Shown in pieces: positions 49,688 to 60,175 of a DNA stretch of 64,000 nt. This DNA comes from CAVWSM01 sp963757805 (lineage in GTDB: Bacteria > Actinomycetota > Actinomycetes > Jiangellales > Jiangellaceae), in assembly GCA_963757805.1 (NCBI GenBank), contig CAVWSM010000006.1, forward strand, positions 372,001 through 436,000. Reading direction: 5' to 3'. Position 1 is the first letter of the stretch. Each line of letters starts with the position of its first letter. Made by a program: the position numbers and the translations under genes. The notes below the pieces were generated by a model. It saw only the letters and a list, made by a program, of their open reading frames with translations. It was not told the DNA's origin and did no database searches.

Positions 49688-50319
49688 ATCAGTCCCTTGA
49701 GCCAGTTCTCCAGCAATGCCGCGCCTGCGTCGCCGGACTTCTCGGGGTGGAACTGGGTGGCGACGAGCGGGCCGTTCTCGACGGCGGAGACGAAGCGGTC
49801 GCCGCCGTGCGCGCTCCAGGTCACTACCGGTGGGACGAATGGCTTCGCGGTGACGAGCTCCCATTGGCGGACGCCGTACGAGTGGACGAAGTAGAACCGC
49901 TCGTTCTCGATGCCGGCGAATAGCGCCGTCTGGGCCGGGACGTCGATGGTGTTCCAGCCGATATGTGGCAGCGGCTCCGCCGCGAGCTGCTCGACCGTGC
50001 CCGGCCACTCGCCGAGGCCATCGGTCTCGATGCCATGCTCGACGCCGCGCGTGAAGAGAATCTGCATGCCCACACAGATGCCCAGCACCGGACGGCCGCC
50101 GGCGAGCCGGTGGTCGACGACATCGTCGCCGCCGACGGAGCGCAGGCCCTTGACGCACGCCGCGAACGCGCCAACACCGGGGACCACCAAGCCGTCAGCC
50201 TCGCGGGCGGCCTTGCGGTCGGCGGTGAGAGTGACGTCGGCACCGACCCGCTCGAGTGCACGTACGGCCGACCGCACGTTGCCCGAGCCGTAGTCGAGGA
50301 CGACCACGCGACGCGTCAC
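49684..50319 (-). CDS. hisH: Imidazole glycerol phosphate synthase glutamine amidotransferase
   Basis: Glutaminase that feeds ammonia to HisF. Class-I triad: nucleophile Cys in LGICVGMQILF, His and Glu in TQFHPEKSG. GVGAFAACVKGL is the oxyanion strand region. GTG start (MTRRVVVLDYGSGN); 211 residues, intact; GTGA with hisB. Confidence 0.96.
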   Translation of the reverse strand: MTRRVVVLDYGSGNVRSAVRALERVGADVTLTADRKAAREADGLVVPGVGAFAACVKGLRSVGGDDVVDHRLAGGRPVLGICVGMQILFTRGVEHGIETDGLGEWPGTVEQLAAEPLPHIGWNTIDVPAQTALFAGIENERFYFVHSYGVRQWELVTAKPFVPPVVTWSAHGGDRFVSAVENGPLVATQFHPEKSGDAGAALLENWLKGLM

Positions 50320-50916
50320 AGTGTTCCCTTCGTGGACGGCACGCCGCTCTCGCGTGGGTCGATCGCGACGGCGTCGCGCAGCGCCCGTGCGATCGCCTTG
50401 AACTGCGCCTCGACGATGTGGTGCGGATCGCGGCCGGAGAGCACGCGTACGTGCAGGCAGAGCTGGGCGTGGAAGGCGAGGGTCTCGATGACGTGCCGGG
50501 TGAGCGAGCCGATGTAGTGCCCGCCGATCAAGGCGTACTCCTGGCCAGCCGGCTCGCCCTCGTGCACGCAGTAAGGCCGACCGGACACGTCGACGACCGC
50601 TTGGCACAGTGCCTCGTCGAGCGGGACGACAGCGTCGCCGTAGCGCCGGATGCCGACCTTGTCGCCGAGCGCCTCGCGCAGCGCCTGGCCCAGCACGATT
50701 GCGACGTCCTCGACGGTGTGGTGCGCGTCGACATCGACGTCGCCCGCGGCCTGGACCGTGAGGTCGAACAGCGCGTGCCGGCCGAACGCCGTAAGCATGT
50801 GGTCGTAAAAGCGAACACCGGTCGACACAGTCCGCAAGTCCGGTGCCGTCAAGGTCGATCTCGACGAGGACCTTGGACTCCTTGGTCTCCCGCTCGATCC
50901 GTGCGGTCCGGCTCAT
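50316..50916 (-). CDS. hisB: Imidazoleglycerol-phosphate dehydratase, one frameshift
   Basis: Dehydrates imidazole glycerol phosphate; manganese enzyme. Start MSRTARIERETKESKVLVE, then DLDGTGLAD; the frame breaks near 50828 and resumes VSTGVRFYDHMLTAFGRH. GACTGTGTC stands for GACGTGTC, one extra T. His-rich metal sites DAHHTVEDVAI and DPHHIVEAQFKA are intact. Restored length about 199, monofunctional without a phosphatase domain. Confidence 0.94.
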
Positions 50917-51996
50917 GGGGCGAGTACCTCCGTCAACGCGGCGCGGAATGCCGCCATCTCAGCGGGGGTGCCGATCGACACCCTTAGCCAGCCGTCAGGG
51001 CCTGTTTCGCGGATCAGCACACCGCGGTCGAGCAGGCCCTGCCACACCTTGTGCCTGTCGTCGAACGTCCCGAACAGCACGAAGTTGGCATCGGAGTCTG
51101 CGGCCGTCAGGCCTTGGGCACGCAGCCAGTCAACCGTCGCGTCGCGCTCGATGCGCAGCTCGGCGACGCGGGCGAGCAACTCGTCGGCGTTTGCCAGCGC
51201 CACGCGCGCGACGGCCTGGGTAACGGCTGACAAGGTGGTAGGGCAGCCGTACGACGCGCAACGCGTCGACGAACTCGGCCGATGCGGCGAGGTAGCCCAC
51301 GCGACCGCCGGCGAGCGCGAACGCCTTGGACATCGTGCGGGTCACGGCAAGGCGTGGGAACCGGTCGAGCAGGCTCAACGCCGATGGGGTGCCGGCGTGC
51401 CGGAACTCGGCGTACGCCTCGTCGACGACGACCACGCCGGGCGCCGCCTCGCACACCGCCTCGATGAGGTCGAGCCGCAGCGCGGTGCCAGTCGGGTTGT
51501 TTGGCGAGGCGAGCAGCACGACCGACGGCGCGACGCTGGTGATGGTCTCGACTGCGTGGGCTTCGTCGATGGTGAAGTCCGCCGCGCGCTGACCGGTGAT
51601 CCAGCCGGTGGCGGTGTCGCGGGCGTACTCGGGGTACATCGAGTAGGTGGGTGCGAACGAGAGCGCGGTGCGCCCCGGTCCACCGAACGCCTGCAGGATG
51701 TGCAGCATGACCTCGTTGGAGCCGTTGGCCGCCCAGATCTGGCTGCTGTCGAGACGTACGCCCGCGTCGCGGTGCAGGTAACCGGCCAGGTCGGTGCGAA
51801 GGTCTTCGAAGTCGCGGTCGGGGTAGCGGTTGAGCGTGCGTGCCGTTGCCGCGACGGCAGCCGCCATCTCGGCGACGACGGTCTCGCTCGGGGGGTACGG
51901 GTTCTCGTTGACGTTGAGCCGCACAGGTACGTCGAGCTGCGGCGCACCGTACGGGTGTAGTCCAAGCAGCTCGTCGCGAAGCGGCAGGCCGGTCAC
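50913..51996 (-). CDS. hisC: Histidinol-phosphate aminotransferase, one frameshift
   Basis: PLP enzyme converting imidazole acetol phosphate to histidinol phosphate. RLNVNENPYPPS, ANGSNEVMLHILQAF, SPNNPTG and the PLP Lys in TRTMSKAFALAGGRVGY. The frame breaks near 51235: CACCTTGTCAGCC for CACCTGTCAGCC, one extra T, after which SAVTQAVARVALAN continues. Restored length about 360. ATGA with hisB and GTGA with hisD. Confidence 0.94.
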
Positions 51997-53357
51997 GTTG
52001 CCGACTCCGGAAAGCGCGCGGTGATGGCGGCGCCGTGCGCGGGCAGGTCCTCCGCGTCAGCGAGTGTCACCACGTGGTGCGCTACCTCGCGGAGTGCTGC
52101 CTCGTCGTAGTCGACGACGTGAATGCCGCGCAGAAACGTCTGCACTGAAAGGCCGCTGCTGTGGCAGGCGCAGCCGCCGGTGGGCAGGACGTGGTTGGAT
52201 CCGGCGGCGTAGTCGCCGAGGCTGACCGGCGCCCACGGTCCGATGAAGATGGCGCCTGCGTTGCGCACTCGGGCGGCAACGGCTGTCGGATCGGCGGTCT
52301 GGATCTCTAGGTGCTCGGCGGCGTATGCGTCGACCACGGCAAGCCCTTGGTCGAGGTCGTCGACGAGCACGATGGCGCTCTGCTCGCCTTGCAGCGCGGT
52401 ACGTACGCGGTCGGTGTGTTTAGTGACGCCGACCTGCGCCTCGAGCTCCGCCTCGACGTTGGTAGCCAGCGTCTCGTCGGGCGTGACGAGCACGCTCGCC
52501 GCGAGCGTGTCGTGCTCAGCCTGGCTGATGAGGTCGGCGGCGACATGGCGCGGATCGGCGCTGCCGTCGGCGAGGACGGCGATCTCCGTCGGACCGGCCT
52601 CCGAGTCGATGCCGATGCGGCCCCGCAGCAGCCGCTTGGCCGCGGCGACGTAGATGTTGCCGGGCCCCGTGACCAGGTCGGCGGGGCGGCACTCCCCCGC
52701 CCCGTACGCGAACATCGCGATCGCCTGCGCGCCACCGACCGCGTAGACCTCCTCGACGCCAAGCAGTGCACACGCGGCGAGGATCGTCGGGTGCGGCAAG
52801 CCGCCAAACTCGCGCTGCGGCGGCGACGCGAGCGCGAGGCTGCCGACGCCGGCGACTTGTGCGGGCACGACGTTCATCACAACGCTGCTCGGGTAGACGG
52901 CAAGCCCGCCCGGCACATAGAGGCCCACTCGCCGCACCGGGACCCAACGTTCTGTGACTGTGCCGCCCGGGACGACCTGCGTCGTGACGTCGACGCGGCG
53001 CTGGTCCTCGTGGACGAGACGGGCCCGGCGGATGGACTCCTCGAGCGCCGCGCGTACGTTGTCGTCGAGCGCGGCCAGCGCGTCGTCGATCGCCTGCCGT
53101 GGCACCTTGATGTCGGTGAGAGTGACTCCGTCGAACCGCTGAGCGAGCTCGATCAGCGCGTCGACCCCGCGACGCCGTACGTCCTCGACGATTGGGCGTA
53201 CGACCTCGAGCGCGGCGGCCACGTCCAGCGGCGCCCGCGGCACGAGAGCGCGGTAGTCGAGGACTTCGCCAGCGGCCGTACGGCCGCGCAGGTCGATGCG
53301 GCGGATCACCTCGTCGAGTTTAGGCGCGTCCGTGTGCCGGACGGTTTGCGCCCGCAT
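51993..53357 (-). CDS. hisD: Histidinol dehydrogenase
   Basis: Two-step NAD-dependent oxidation of histidinol to histidine; zinc enzyme. YVPGGLAVYPSSVVMNVVPA, SEAGPTEIAVLAD, DLISQAEHD (zinc and catalytic His) and PTGGCACHSSGLSV. 454 residues, intact, first in the his-trp supercluster. ATG 53357 gives a 16-residue lead; GTG 53309 (MIRRIDLRG) matches the family start better. Confidence 0.96.
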   Translation of the reverse strand: MRAQTVRHTDAPKLDEVIRRIDLRGRTAAGEVLDYRALVPRAPLDVAAALEVVRPIVEDVRRRGVDALIELAQRFDGVTLTDIKVPRQAIDDALAALDDNVRAALEESIRRARLVHEDQRRVDVTTQVVPGGTVTERWVPVRRVGLYVPGGLAVYPSSVVMNVVPAQVAGVGSLALASPPQREFGGLPHPTILAACALLGVEEVYAVGGAQAIAMFAYGAGECRPADLVTGPGNIYVAAAKRLLRGRIGIDSEAGPTEIAVLADGSADPRHVAADLISQAEHDTLAASVLVTPDETLATNVEAELEAQVGVTKHTDRVRTALQGEQSAIVLVDDLDQGLAVVDAYAAEHLEIQTADPTAVAARVRNAGAIFIGPWAPVSLGDYAAGSNHVLPTGGCACHSSGLSVQTFLRGIHVVDYDEAALREVAHHVVTLADAEDLPAHGAAITARFPESAT

Positions 53358-53476
53358 CCTGGACGGCTGATGCCATTGCGGGCCGTTTGGTTGCCGCCAT
53401 CGCCATGATGTACATTCCCGCGGCCCGTTCGATCGGCATCCGCGCGCGTTCGCACCTCACCAGAAATGAACCCTGC

Positions 53477-54418
53477 ATGATCCTGCCCGTGAAGATCCTT
53501 ATCGGTGTCCTTACTGCCGTGACCGGCGTGACCGCCACTGGCGTCGTGGTCTCTGCCGCGACCGACCCCGGCGAGCCGACGCCGTCCGCCGTGTCCCACC
53601 CGAGCGGGGTGCCCGCCGATGCCTTTCTCGGTGAGGTGTCACGGGTCGTCGACGGTGACACCGTCGACGCGGTGATCGAGGGCGACACCAAGCGGGTCCG
53701 GCTGCTCGTGGTCGACGCGCCCGAGACGAAGCACCCCAACGAGCCCGTGCAGTGCCTCGGCCCGGAGTCATCGACCTGGCTCACCGAGCGCATCGGCGGC
53801 AACGAAGTCTGGCTTGCGTACGACGAGGACCACACCGACCGCTACGACCGCGAGCTGCTCTATGTGTGGGATGCCGACGGCGCGTTCGTGAACCGCGAGC
53901 TCGTCGCCGAGGGACTCGCGACCGCGGTCTACTACGAGCCGAACGACCGCTACCTGGCCGAGGTGCAAGCCGCTGAGGCGGAGGCGACGGCCGCCAAGCG
54001 GGGCCTGTGGAGCGAGCAGATCGAGTGCACCGAGCCGGCGAAGCAGGCCCGCGCTGCGGCGGACAAGGCCGCGGCGGACAAGGCCGCGGCCGACCAGGCT
54101 GCCGCGGAGGCGAAGGCCGCAGCCGACGCGCAGGCTGCTGCGGCTGCTGCGGCGGCTCAGGCCCAGGCCGATGAGCAAGCACGCGCCGCCGCTGCGGCTG
54201 CGGCCCGACCAGGTCCGGCTCGACCGGCGCCCGCCCCACCGGCTCCCGCGCCCGCACCACCGGCTCCGGCGCCAGCCGCCGGCTGCCACCCTTCGTACAG
54301 CCCCTGCATCCCGACCGACAGGGACTACGACTGCGGCGAGCTGAGCGGTCCGTACGCAGTGACCGGCCCCGACGAGTACCGGCTGGACCGCGACAGCGAC
54401 GGAGTCGGCTGCGAGTAG
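53477..54418 (+). CDS. Secreted thermonuclease with Ala-rich coiled coil and excalibur domain
   Basis: N-terminal signal or anchor helix (ILIGVLTAVTGVTATGVVV), then an SNase domain with VSRVVDGDTVDAVIEG, RVRLLVVDAPE and YDRELLYVW supplying the Asp, Arg and Glu used by staphylococcal nuclease. An Ala/Lys/Gln coiled coil (AADKAAADKAAADQAAAEA) and a Pro/Ala linker follow. The C-terminal calcium-binding excalibur domain ends DRDSDGVGCE. ATG 53477 chosen; upstream in-frame starts add no signal-like sequence. Probable extracellular or wall-associated nuclease. Confidence 0.9.
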   Translation: MILPVKILIGVLTAVTGVTATGVVVSAATDPGEPTPSAVSHPSGVPADAFLGEVSRVVDGDTVDAVIEGDTKRVRLLVVDAPETKHPNEPVQCLGPESSTWLTERIGGNEVWLAYDEDHTDRYDRELLYVWDADGAFVNRELVAEGLATAVYYEPNDRYLAEVQAAEAEATAAKRGLWSEQIECTEPAKQARAAADKAAADKAAADQAAAEAKAAADAQAAAAAAAAQAQADEQARAAAAAAARPGPARPAPAPPAPAPAPPAPAPAAGCHPSYSPCIPTDRDYDCGELSGPYAVTGPDEYRLDRDSDGVGCE

Positions 54419-54462
54419 CGGGGTCTGCCTGCAAAGCGGCCCGTCAGGGGTGCTGTTGCGAA

Positions 54463-54506
54463 GCGCTACGCAACTGCTGGGCTACTCGCCAGCAGCTGCA
54501 TAGCGC
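54463..54506 (+). terminator. Imperfect hairpin after the nuclease gene
   Basis: Arms 54463-54480 and 54489-54506, about 16 of 18 positions paired, with an 8-nt loop, lie 45 nt past the nuclease stop. A second short perfect stem (54541-54561, GTCGCCGA core) follows. No gene is seen in 54419-54649. Confidence 0.55.
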
Positions 54507-54649
54507 CCGCACACCGAACCCCGCTGCCCGCGCCGCATACGTCGCCGACCGTTTCGGCGACGAATCGGTCGCCAGCTGCATGGGTCGCGCGGGGATAGCC
54601 GCAGGTTCGGCCTCGCCATTCGCTGGGGTGGACCGCCTAGGGTGGTGCC

Positions 54650-55294
54650 GTGGCGGAGCGCCTCGCGCTGTTCCCCCTGTCCACCGTGCTCTTCCCGGGT
54701 CTGGTGCTACCGCTGCACGTGTTCGAGGAGCGCTACCGCGAGCTCGTTGCTGATCTGATGGCTCTGCCCGCGGACGAAGCGCGGCACTTCGGGGTCGTCG
54801 CGATCCGCCGCGGGCGGGAGTCCGGCCCCGACGTGCCGGACCTGCACGAGGTCGGGTGCGCTGCCGAGATCCGCCGCATCACCGAGCGACCGGATGGCCG
54901 GTACGACCTGCTGGTCACCGGCAGCCGGCGCTTTCGGCTGCTCGCGGTCGACGACGTGAGCAGTCCCTACCTGGTCGGAGAGGTGGACTGGCTGACCGAC
55001 GAGGAGAACCAGCCAGACGCCCTCCCGTGGGCGCGGCTGGTGACGGAGCGCTTCAACGAATACCGCGACCTGGTCTCCGGCAACAGCCAGGAGATCGAGA
55101 TGCCAGACAGTCCGCGCGTGCTGTCGTACCTCGTCTCGGCAGCGATGGTTCTCGACCTCGACGACCGGCAGCACCTGCTCGCTGCCGCCGACGTCGAGGC
55201 TCGGCTGCGGCTGCTCGCGCGCATGTTGCGCCGCGAGATCGCGCTGATCACCGAGCTCGGCGCGATCCCGGCGGTGGATCTGCTGCGGGACTGA
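54650..55294 (+). CDS. LON substrate-binding-domain protein (protease domain absent)
   Basis: Contains only the N-terminal substrate-binding domain of Lon (PF02190 type): LFPLSTVLFPGLVLPLHVFE, RYRELVADL, FGVVAIRRG, GCAAEIRRI and the helical end LLARMLRREIALI. 214 residues with no ATPase or protease domain, as in free-standing actinobacterial homologues of unknown role. GTG start. It is 55 nt before ybaK and probably cotranscribed. Confidence 0.88.
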   Translation: MAERLALFPLSTVLFPGLVLPLHVFEERYRELVADLMALPADEARHFGVVAIRRGRESGPDVPDLHEVGCAAEIRRITERPDGRYDLLVTGSRRFRLLAVDDVSSPYLVGEVDWLTDEENQPDALPWARLVTERFNEYRDLVSGNSQEIEMPDSPRVLSYLVSAAMVLDLDDRQHLLAAADVEARLRLLARMLRREIALITELGAIPAVDLLRD

Positions 55295-55349
55295 CACCAG
55301 CCCCAAGCTCAGTCGGCTGGCGACGGTCCGCCGGTCGGTACGCTGCCCG

Positions 55350-55838
55350 CGTGGCGAAGCCGAAGTCCACCGGCACGCCCGCGACGGTCGCGCTGACGAA
55401 GGCGGGAGTGCCGTTCACGGTGCACCCGTACGAGCACGACCCGGGCGCACCGTCGTACGGCCTGGAGGCGGCCGACGCACTCGGTCTGCCAGCCGAGCAG
55501 GTCTTCAAGACGCTGCTGGCGCAGGTCGATGATCGGCTCGTGGTCGCGGTCGTCCCGGTGAGCGGCAACCTCGACCTCAAGGCGCTGGCTGCCGCGCTCG
55601 GCGGGAAGCGCGCGACCATGGCCGACCCCGCTGTTGCCGAGCGGACAACTGGCTACGTGCTCGGCGGCATCAGCCCGCTGGGCCAGCGAAAGGCGCTGCC
55701 GACGATCGTGGACGAGACTGCGCTCGGGTTCGAGACGGTGTACGTATCCGGCGGCCGGCGCGGCCTCGACATCGGGCTGGCGCACCGGCGAGCTCATCCG
55801 GATTGACCCGGGCGTCGACCGCACCGATCGCCCGCTGA
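55350..55838 (+). CDS. ybaK: YbaK/EbsC-type aminoacyl-tRNA deacylase, two late frame breaks
   Basis: Probable Cys-tRNA(Pro) editing enzyme that clears misacylated tRNA. TPATVALTKAGVPFTVHPYE, GLPAEQVFKTLLAQVDD (with the Lys used in catalysis), RATMADPAVAERTTGYVLGG and SPLGQRKALPTIVDE are all typical. Near 55785 and 55805 the frame changes twice, so that DIGLA, GELIRI and STAPIAR* are in three frames; the family ending requires all three. About 162 residues. GTG start. Confidence 0.86.
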
Positions 55839-55876
55839 GCCTGCTCTGCCGGGTGACTCTGACTGCGATGGTTGTG

Positions 55877-56488
55877 TCAGCCGCCGGCGTCTTCCGACGC
55901 GACGGAGGGCGGCGGACCGGCGTGCTTGCCTGCCGCCTGCCGGCGCGGCTCGATCAGCGCCAGCAGGAAGACGACGAACACGGCTGCGATCGGCCACACC
56001 AGCAACGCCGCCTTGGCCGCGAGATCCAAGGGAGCCGCCAGCTCTGTGCCGTCCGCCGCTCCAGCCACCCGCGGAGCCAGTGGCCCCGGGCCGAGCCAGC
56101 CGCCCAGCCGCCAGGCGACGAGCGACCCGAGAAATCCGCCTAGCGCGACTCCGGCGAGCATGCCGACGATGTCGTGCCGGAAGCGCCACCAGGCAAGCAC
56201 GCCGGTAGCGATGCCCGCGACGATCGCGAGCACGGTGAACCAACCGTCGACGCCGATCAGCAGCGCGCCCTGCTCCTGGGTGAGGAACGCGCCGCCGTCC
56301 TGCACGACGACCTTGACCTCCGGCGCCATGAGCGCCCACACGGCTCCTATGAGCAGACCCAGTGCGAGCGACCCGCCGACGATGACGCCGACGATGCGGG
56401 CCGTGCGGCGCGGGTCGGACAGCACGCTACCCAGCCGCGCCTGCTCTGCGTCAGCGGCGAGGGAGGCGGCACTCACCTGGTCATCCAA
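55877..56488 (-). CDS. DUF2567-like membrane protein
   Basis: 203 residues, intact. Four hydrophobic segments (IVGVIVGGSLALGLLIGAVW, GWFTVLAIVAGIATGVLAWW, IVGMLAGVALGGFLGSLVAW, ALLVWPIAAVFVVFLLALI). The first loop is outward with LIGVDGWFTVLA, similar to DUF2567 proteins. The family assignment is by eye. Its start overlaps the dnaE stop by 8 nt, so it is cotranscribed with dnaE. Function unknown. Confidence 0.7.
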   Translation of the reverse strand: MDDQVSAASLAADAEQARLGSVLSDPRRTARIVGVIVGGSLALGLLIGAVWALMAPEVKVVVQDGGAFLTQEQGALLIGVDGWFTVLAIVAGIATGVLAWWRFRHDIVGMLAGVALGGFLGSLVAWRLGGWLGPGPLAPRVAGAADGTELAAPLDLAAKAALLVWPIAAVFVVFLLALIEPRRQAAGKHAGPPPSVASEDAGG

Positions 56489-59400
56489 GGCAACCGGGCC
56501 CGAGCAATGCCTTGAGGTCTCCCATCAGCGCGGTCGATGGCGTGACGCGCAGCGCGTCGTCGAGCCGCATGACAGTGGTGCGTCCGTGTCCCTGCAACGA
56601 GAGCTGCACCTCCGTCACACCGGGATGCGAGGCGAGGACCTCGCGGAGCTTTTCGACGACCGGCGGCGTGCAGCGCGATAGCGGCAGGGTGATCACCACC
56701 GGACCGTGCGGCCCCTCGCTGAGGTCGGGGACGGTCAGCTCGGAGGCGATCAGGGCGAGCCCGTCCTCGCGGCGGTCGAGTCGACCCTTGACCACCACGA
56801 TCGAGTCTTCGACGAGCTGTAGCGCGTAGAGCTGGTAGTTGGCCGGGAAGAACATCACATCGATCCCGGCCTCGAGGTCCTCGATGGTGGCGATCGCCCA
56901 GGTGTCGCCCTTGCGGGTGATCTTGCGTTGTACGGCGGTGACGAGCCCACCCACGGTGACGGACGACCCCGTAGGGCGGTCCTCCGCCTCGGCGAGAGCC
57001 GCAATGCCAGTGTCGACGGCGTTGGCGAGCACATGCTCGACCCCGTGCAGCGGATGGTCGGAGACGTACAGCCCGAGCATCTCCCGCTCGTAACCCAGTC
57101 GCACCTGCTTGTCCCACTCGGCGAGGGTGGGGATCTCGACGGTGAAGCGCTCCCCCTCGTCGTCCCCGCCGCTGCCGAACAGGTCGTATTGGCCGATGGC
57201 TTCGTTGCGCTTGATCTCGACGACGGCGTCGACTGCCTCTTCGTGCTTGGCCAGAAGCGCGCGGCGCGCATAGCCGAGCGAGTCGAACGCCCCGGCCTTG
57301 ATGAGCGACTCGATGACCCGCTTGTTGCAGACGACGACGGGCACCTTGTCCATGAAGTCGGCGAACTCGGCGAACCGCCCGTGGGCACGTCGTGCCTCGA
57401 CGACGCCATCGACGACGTGGCCGCCGACGTTGCGGATCGCGGCCAGACCGAACCGGATGTCGGTGCCAACCGGCGTGAAGTCGCCCTCGGACTCGTTGAC
57501 GTCGGGCGGCAGCACCTTGATGCCCATGCGGCGACACTCCGACAGGTAGAGCGCGGTCTTGTCCTTGTCGTCGCGGACCGATGTGAGCAGTGCGGCCATG
57601 TATTCGGACGGGTGGTTGGCCTTGAGATAGGCCGTCCAGTAGGACACGACGCCATAGGCAGCGGAGTGCGCTTTGTTGAAGGCGTAGTCGGAGAACGGGA
57701 CGAGGATGTCCCACAGGGTCTTGATCGCCCCGTCGGAGTAGCTGCGGTCTCGCATGCCTTGGGCAAACGCGACGTACTCGGCGTCGAGCACTTCGCGCTT
57801 CTTCTTGCCCATGGCGCGGCGCAGAAGATCGGCCTTGCCCAGCGTGTAGCCCGCAAGCTGCTGGGCGATCGACATGACCTGCTCCTGATAGACGATCAGG
57901 CCATAGGTCGCGCCAAGGATCTCGGCCAGCGGCTCCGCCAGCTCGGGGTGGATGGGGACGATCGGCTGCTGGCCGGTCTTGCGCAGCGCGTAGTTGGTGT
58001 GGCTGTTGGCACCCATCGGACCAGGACGGTAGAGCGCGCCGACGGCGGAGATGTCCTCGAAGTTGTCGGGCCGCATGAGCCGCAGCAGCGACCGCATCGG
58101 ACCGCCGTCGAACTGGAAGACACCCAGCGTGTCGCCGCGGCCGAGCAGCTCGTAGGTGGCCTTGTCGTCCAGCGGCAGGTCCTCGAGGACGACCGGATCC
58201 TTGCCGTTGCGCACGATGTTGGCGAGGGTGTCATCGAGGATCGTGAGGTTGCGCAGCCCGAGGAAGTCCATCTTGACAAGGCCAAGGTCTTCGCAGGTCG
58301 GGTAGTCGAACTGCGTGATGATCGCGCCGTCTTGCTCGCGGCGCATGATCGGGATGTGGTCGATGCAGGGGCTCGGAAGACATGATCACGCCGGCCGCGT
58401 GGACACCCCATTGGCGCTTGAGGTTTTCCAGTCCCTTGGCGGTGTCGACGACCTTGCGCACGTCGGCGTCAGACTCGTACAGGGCGCGGAACTCACCAGC
58501 CTCGACGTAGCGCGGGTGCTTGTCGTCGAAGATGCCGCCGAGGGGGACGTCCTTGCCCATGACGGCCGGCGGCATCACCTTGGTGATGCGCTCCCCCATC
58601 GCGAAGGGATAGCCGAGCACTCGGGACGAGTCCTTGATCGCCTGCTTGGCCTTGATGGTGCCGTAGGTGACGATCTGAGCCACGTGGTCGCTGCCGTATT
58701 TGTCGCTCACGTATCGGATGACCTCGCCACGTCGACGCTCGTCGAAGTCGACGTCGAAGTCTGGCATCGACATGCGCTCCGGGTTGAGGAAGCGCTCGAA
58801 GATGAGGCCGTGCTTGAGCGGGTCGAGGTCGGTGATGCCCATGGCATAGGCGGCCATGGAGCCCGCGCCGGAGCCGCGACCGGGACCGACGCGGATGCCC
58901 TTGGTCCGTGACCACCCGATGAAGTCGGCGACGACGAGGAAGTAGCCGGCGTAGCCCTTGCTGGTGATGACCTCGGTCTCGTAGGCCGCCTGGCGCCGCA
59001 CCTCGTCGGTGATGCCCTGCGGATAGCGGCTGTGCAGGCCGCGCTCGACCTCCTTGACGAACCAGGAGGTCTCGTCCTCGCCCTCGGGCACCGGGAAACG
59101 TGGCATGAACTTGCCGGGCGCCTCGACGAACTCCACGTCGCACCGGTCGGCGATCGCCAGGGTGTTGTCACAAGCCTCGGGAAGCTCACGCCAAAGTTGG
59201 CGCATCTCCTCCGGCGACTTGAGGTAGAAGTCGGCGGCGTCGAACTTGAACCGGGTCGGGTCGGCGAGGGTCGAGCCGGTCTGGACGCAGAGCAGCACCT
59301 CGTGTGCGGTTGCGTCGTGCGGATAGGTGTAGTGCAGGTCGTTGGTCGCGACCAGCGGCAGGTCGAGCGACTTGGCCAGCCGGAGCAGGTCTGCCCTGGT

Positions 59401-60000
59401 GCGGCGCTCGACGTCAACGCCGTGATCCATCATCTCGACGAAGAAGTTGCCTGCCCCGAGGATGTCGCGAAACTCGGCGGCAGCGGCGACCGCCTCGTCG
59501 TAGCGATCGAGCCGCAGCAATGTCTGGACCTCGCCGCCGGGGCAGCCGGTGGTCGCGATGAGGCCCCTGCCGTAGCTCTGCAACAGCTCGCGGTCGATGC
59601 GCGGTTTGAAGTAGTAGCCCTCGAGACTGGAGCGGCTGGCGAGGCGGAAGAGGTTGTGCATGCCCTCGGTGGTCTCGGCCAGGAGGGTCATGTGCGTATA
59701 GGCGCCACCGCCGGACACGTCGTCGCCGCCGCCATTGCCCCAACGCACCCGGGTCTTGTCGAACCGGCTGGTGCCGGGCGTCAGGTATGCCTCGAGGCCA
59801 ATGATCGATTTGACCCCGTGCTTGCGCCCCTTCTTCCAGAAGTCGTAGGCGCCGAACACGTTGCCGTGATCGGTCATGGCGAGCGCCGGCATGCCCATGC
59901 GCTCGGTCTCCCGGAACAGGTCGTCGACCCGGGCCGCGCCGTCGAGCATCGAGTATTCGGTGTGGTTGTGCAGGTGGACGAACGACTCACCGCTGGACAC
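56481..60000 (-). CDS. dnaE: DNA polymerase III alpha subunit, one frameshift
   Basis: Replicative polymerase. The N-terminal PHP domain starts SFVHLHNHTEYSMLDGAARV. The polymerase active site has PDFDVDFDERRRGEVI with the catalytic Asp pair and GPGRGSGAGSMAAYAMG. Then come the tandem HhH and OB-fold (SVTVGGLVTAVQRKI), and the end DLKALLGPGCLG. The frame breaks near 58372: CCCCTGCATCGAC where one base fewer reads EPLIDHIPIMRREQDG. Restored length about 1,172, matching DnaE1. GTG 60000 is chosen because the PHP domain begins there; the open frame upstream is not PHP-like. Confidence 0.96.
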
Positions 60001-60110
60001 GGAGAAACGACGCCTCCTCGACACGACCTGCGAGAGCGATTCTAGGGGCCGGGTGGGACAGAACTCCGGCCGATCCGTGACGTCGCAGACCGTACGGCGT
60101 GTCGCCGGTG

Positions 60111-60175
60111 GATCATGCGACAGTGCGACATCCACGCGCTCGCTAGCACCATGGATGTCGCACTGTCTCATGATC
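60111..60175. terminator. Long inverted repeat between dnaE and folA
   Basis: Arms 60111-60134 and 60152-60175 (24 nt, one mismatch) flank a 17-nt loop. The right arm covers the last codons and stop of folA. Position suits termination of the thyA-folA message before dnaE, but the long arms and loop are unlike an ordinary terminator, so a regulatory or repeat origin is possible. Confidence 0.6.

Noticed and set aside
56481..60000. Programmed frameshift in dnaE
   Set aside because: The break near 58372 has no slippery run or downstream structure I can see, truncation would lose most of the polymerase domain, and many unrelated genes here have the same kind of one-base gain.
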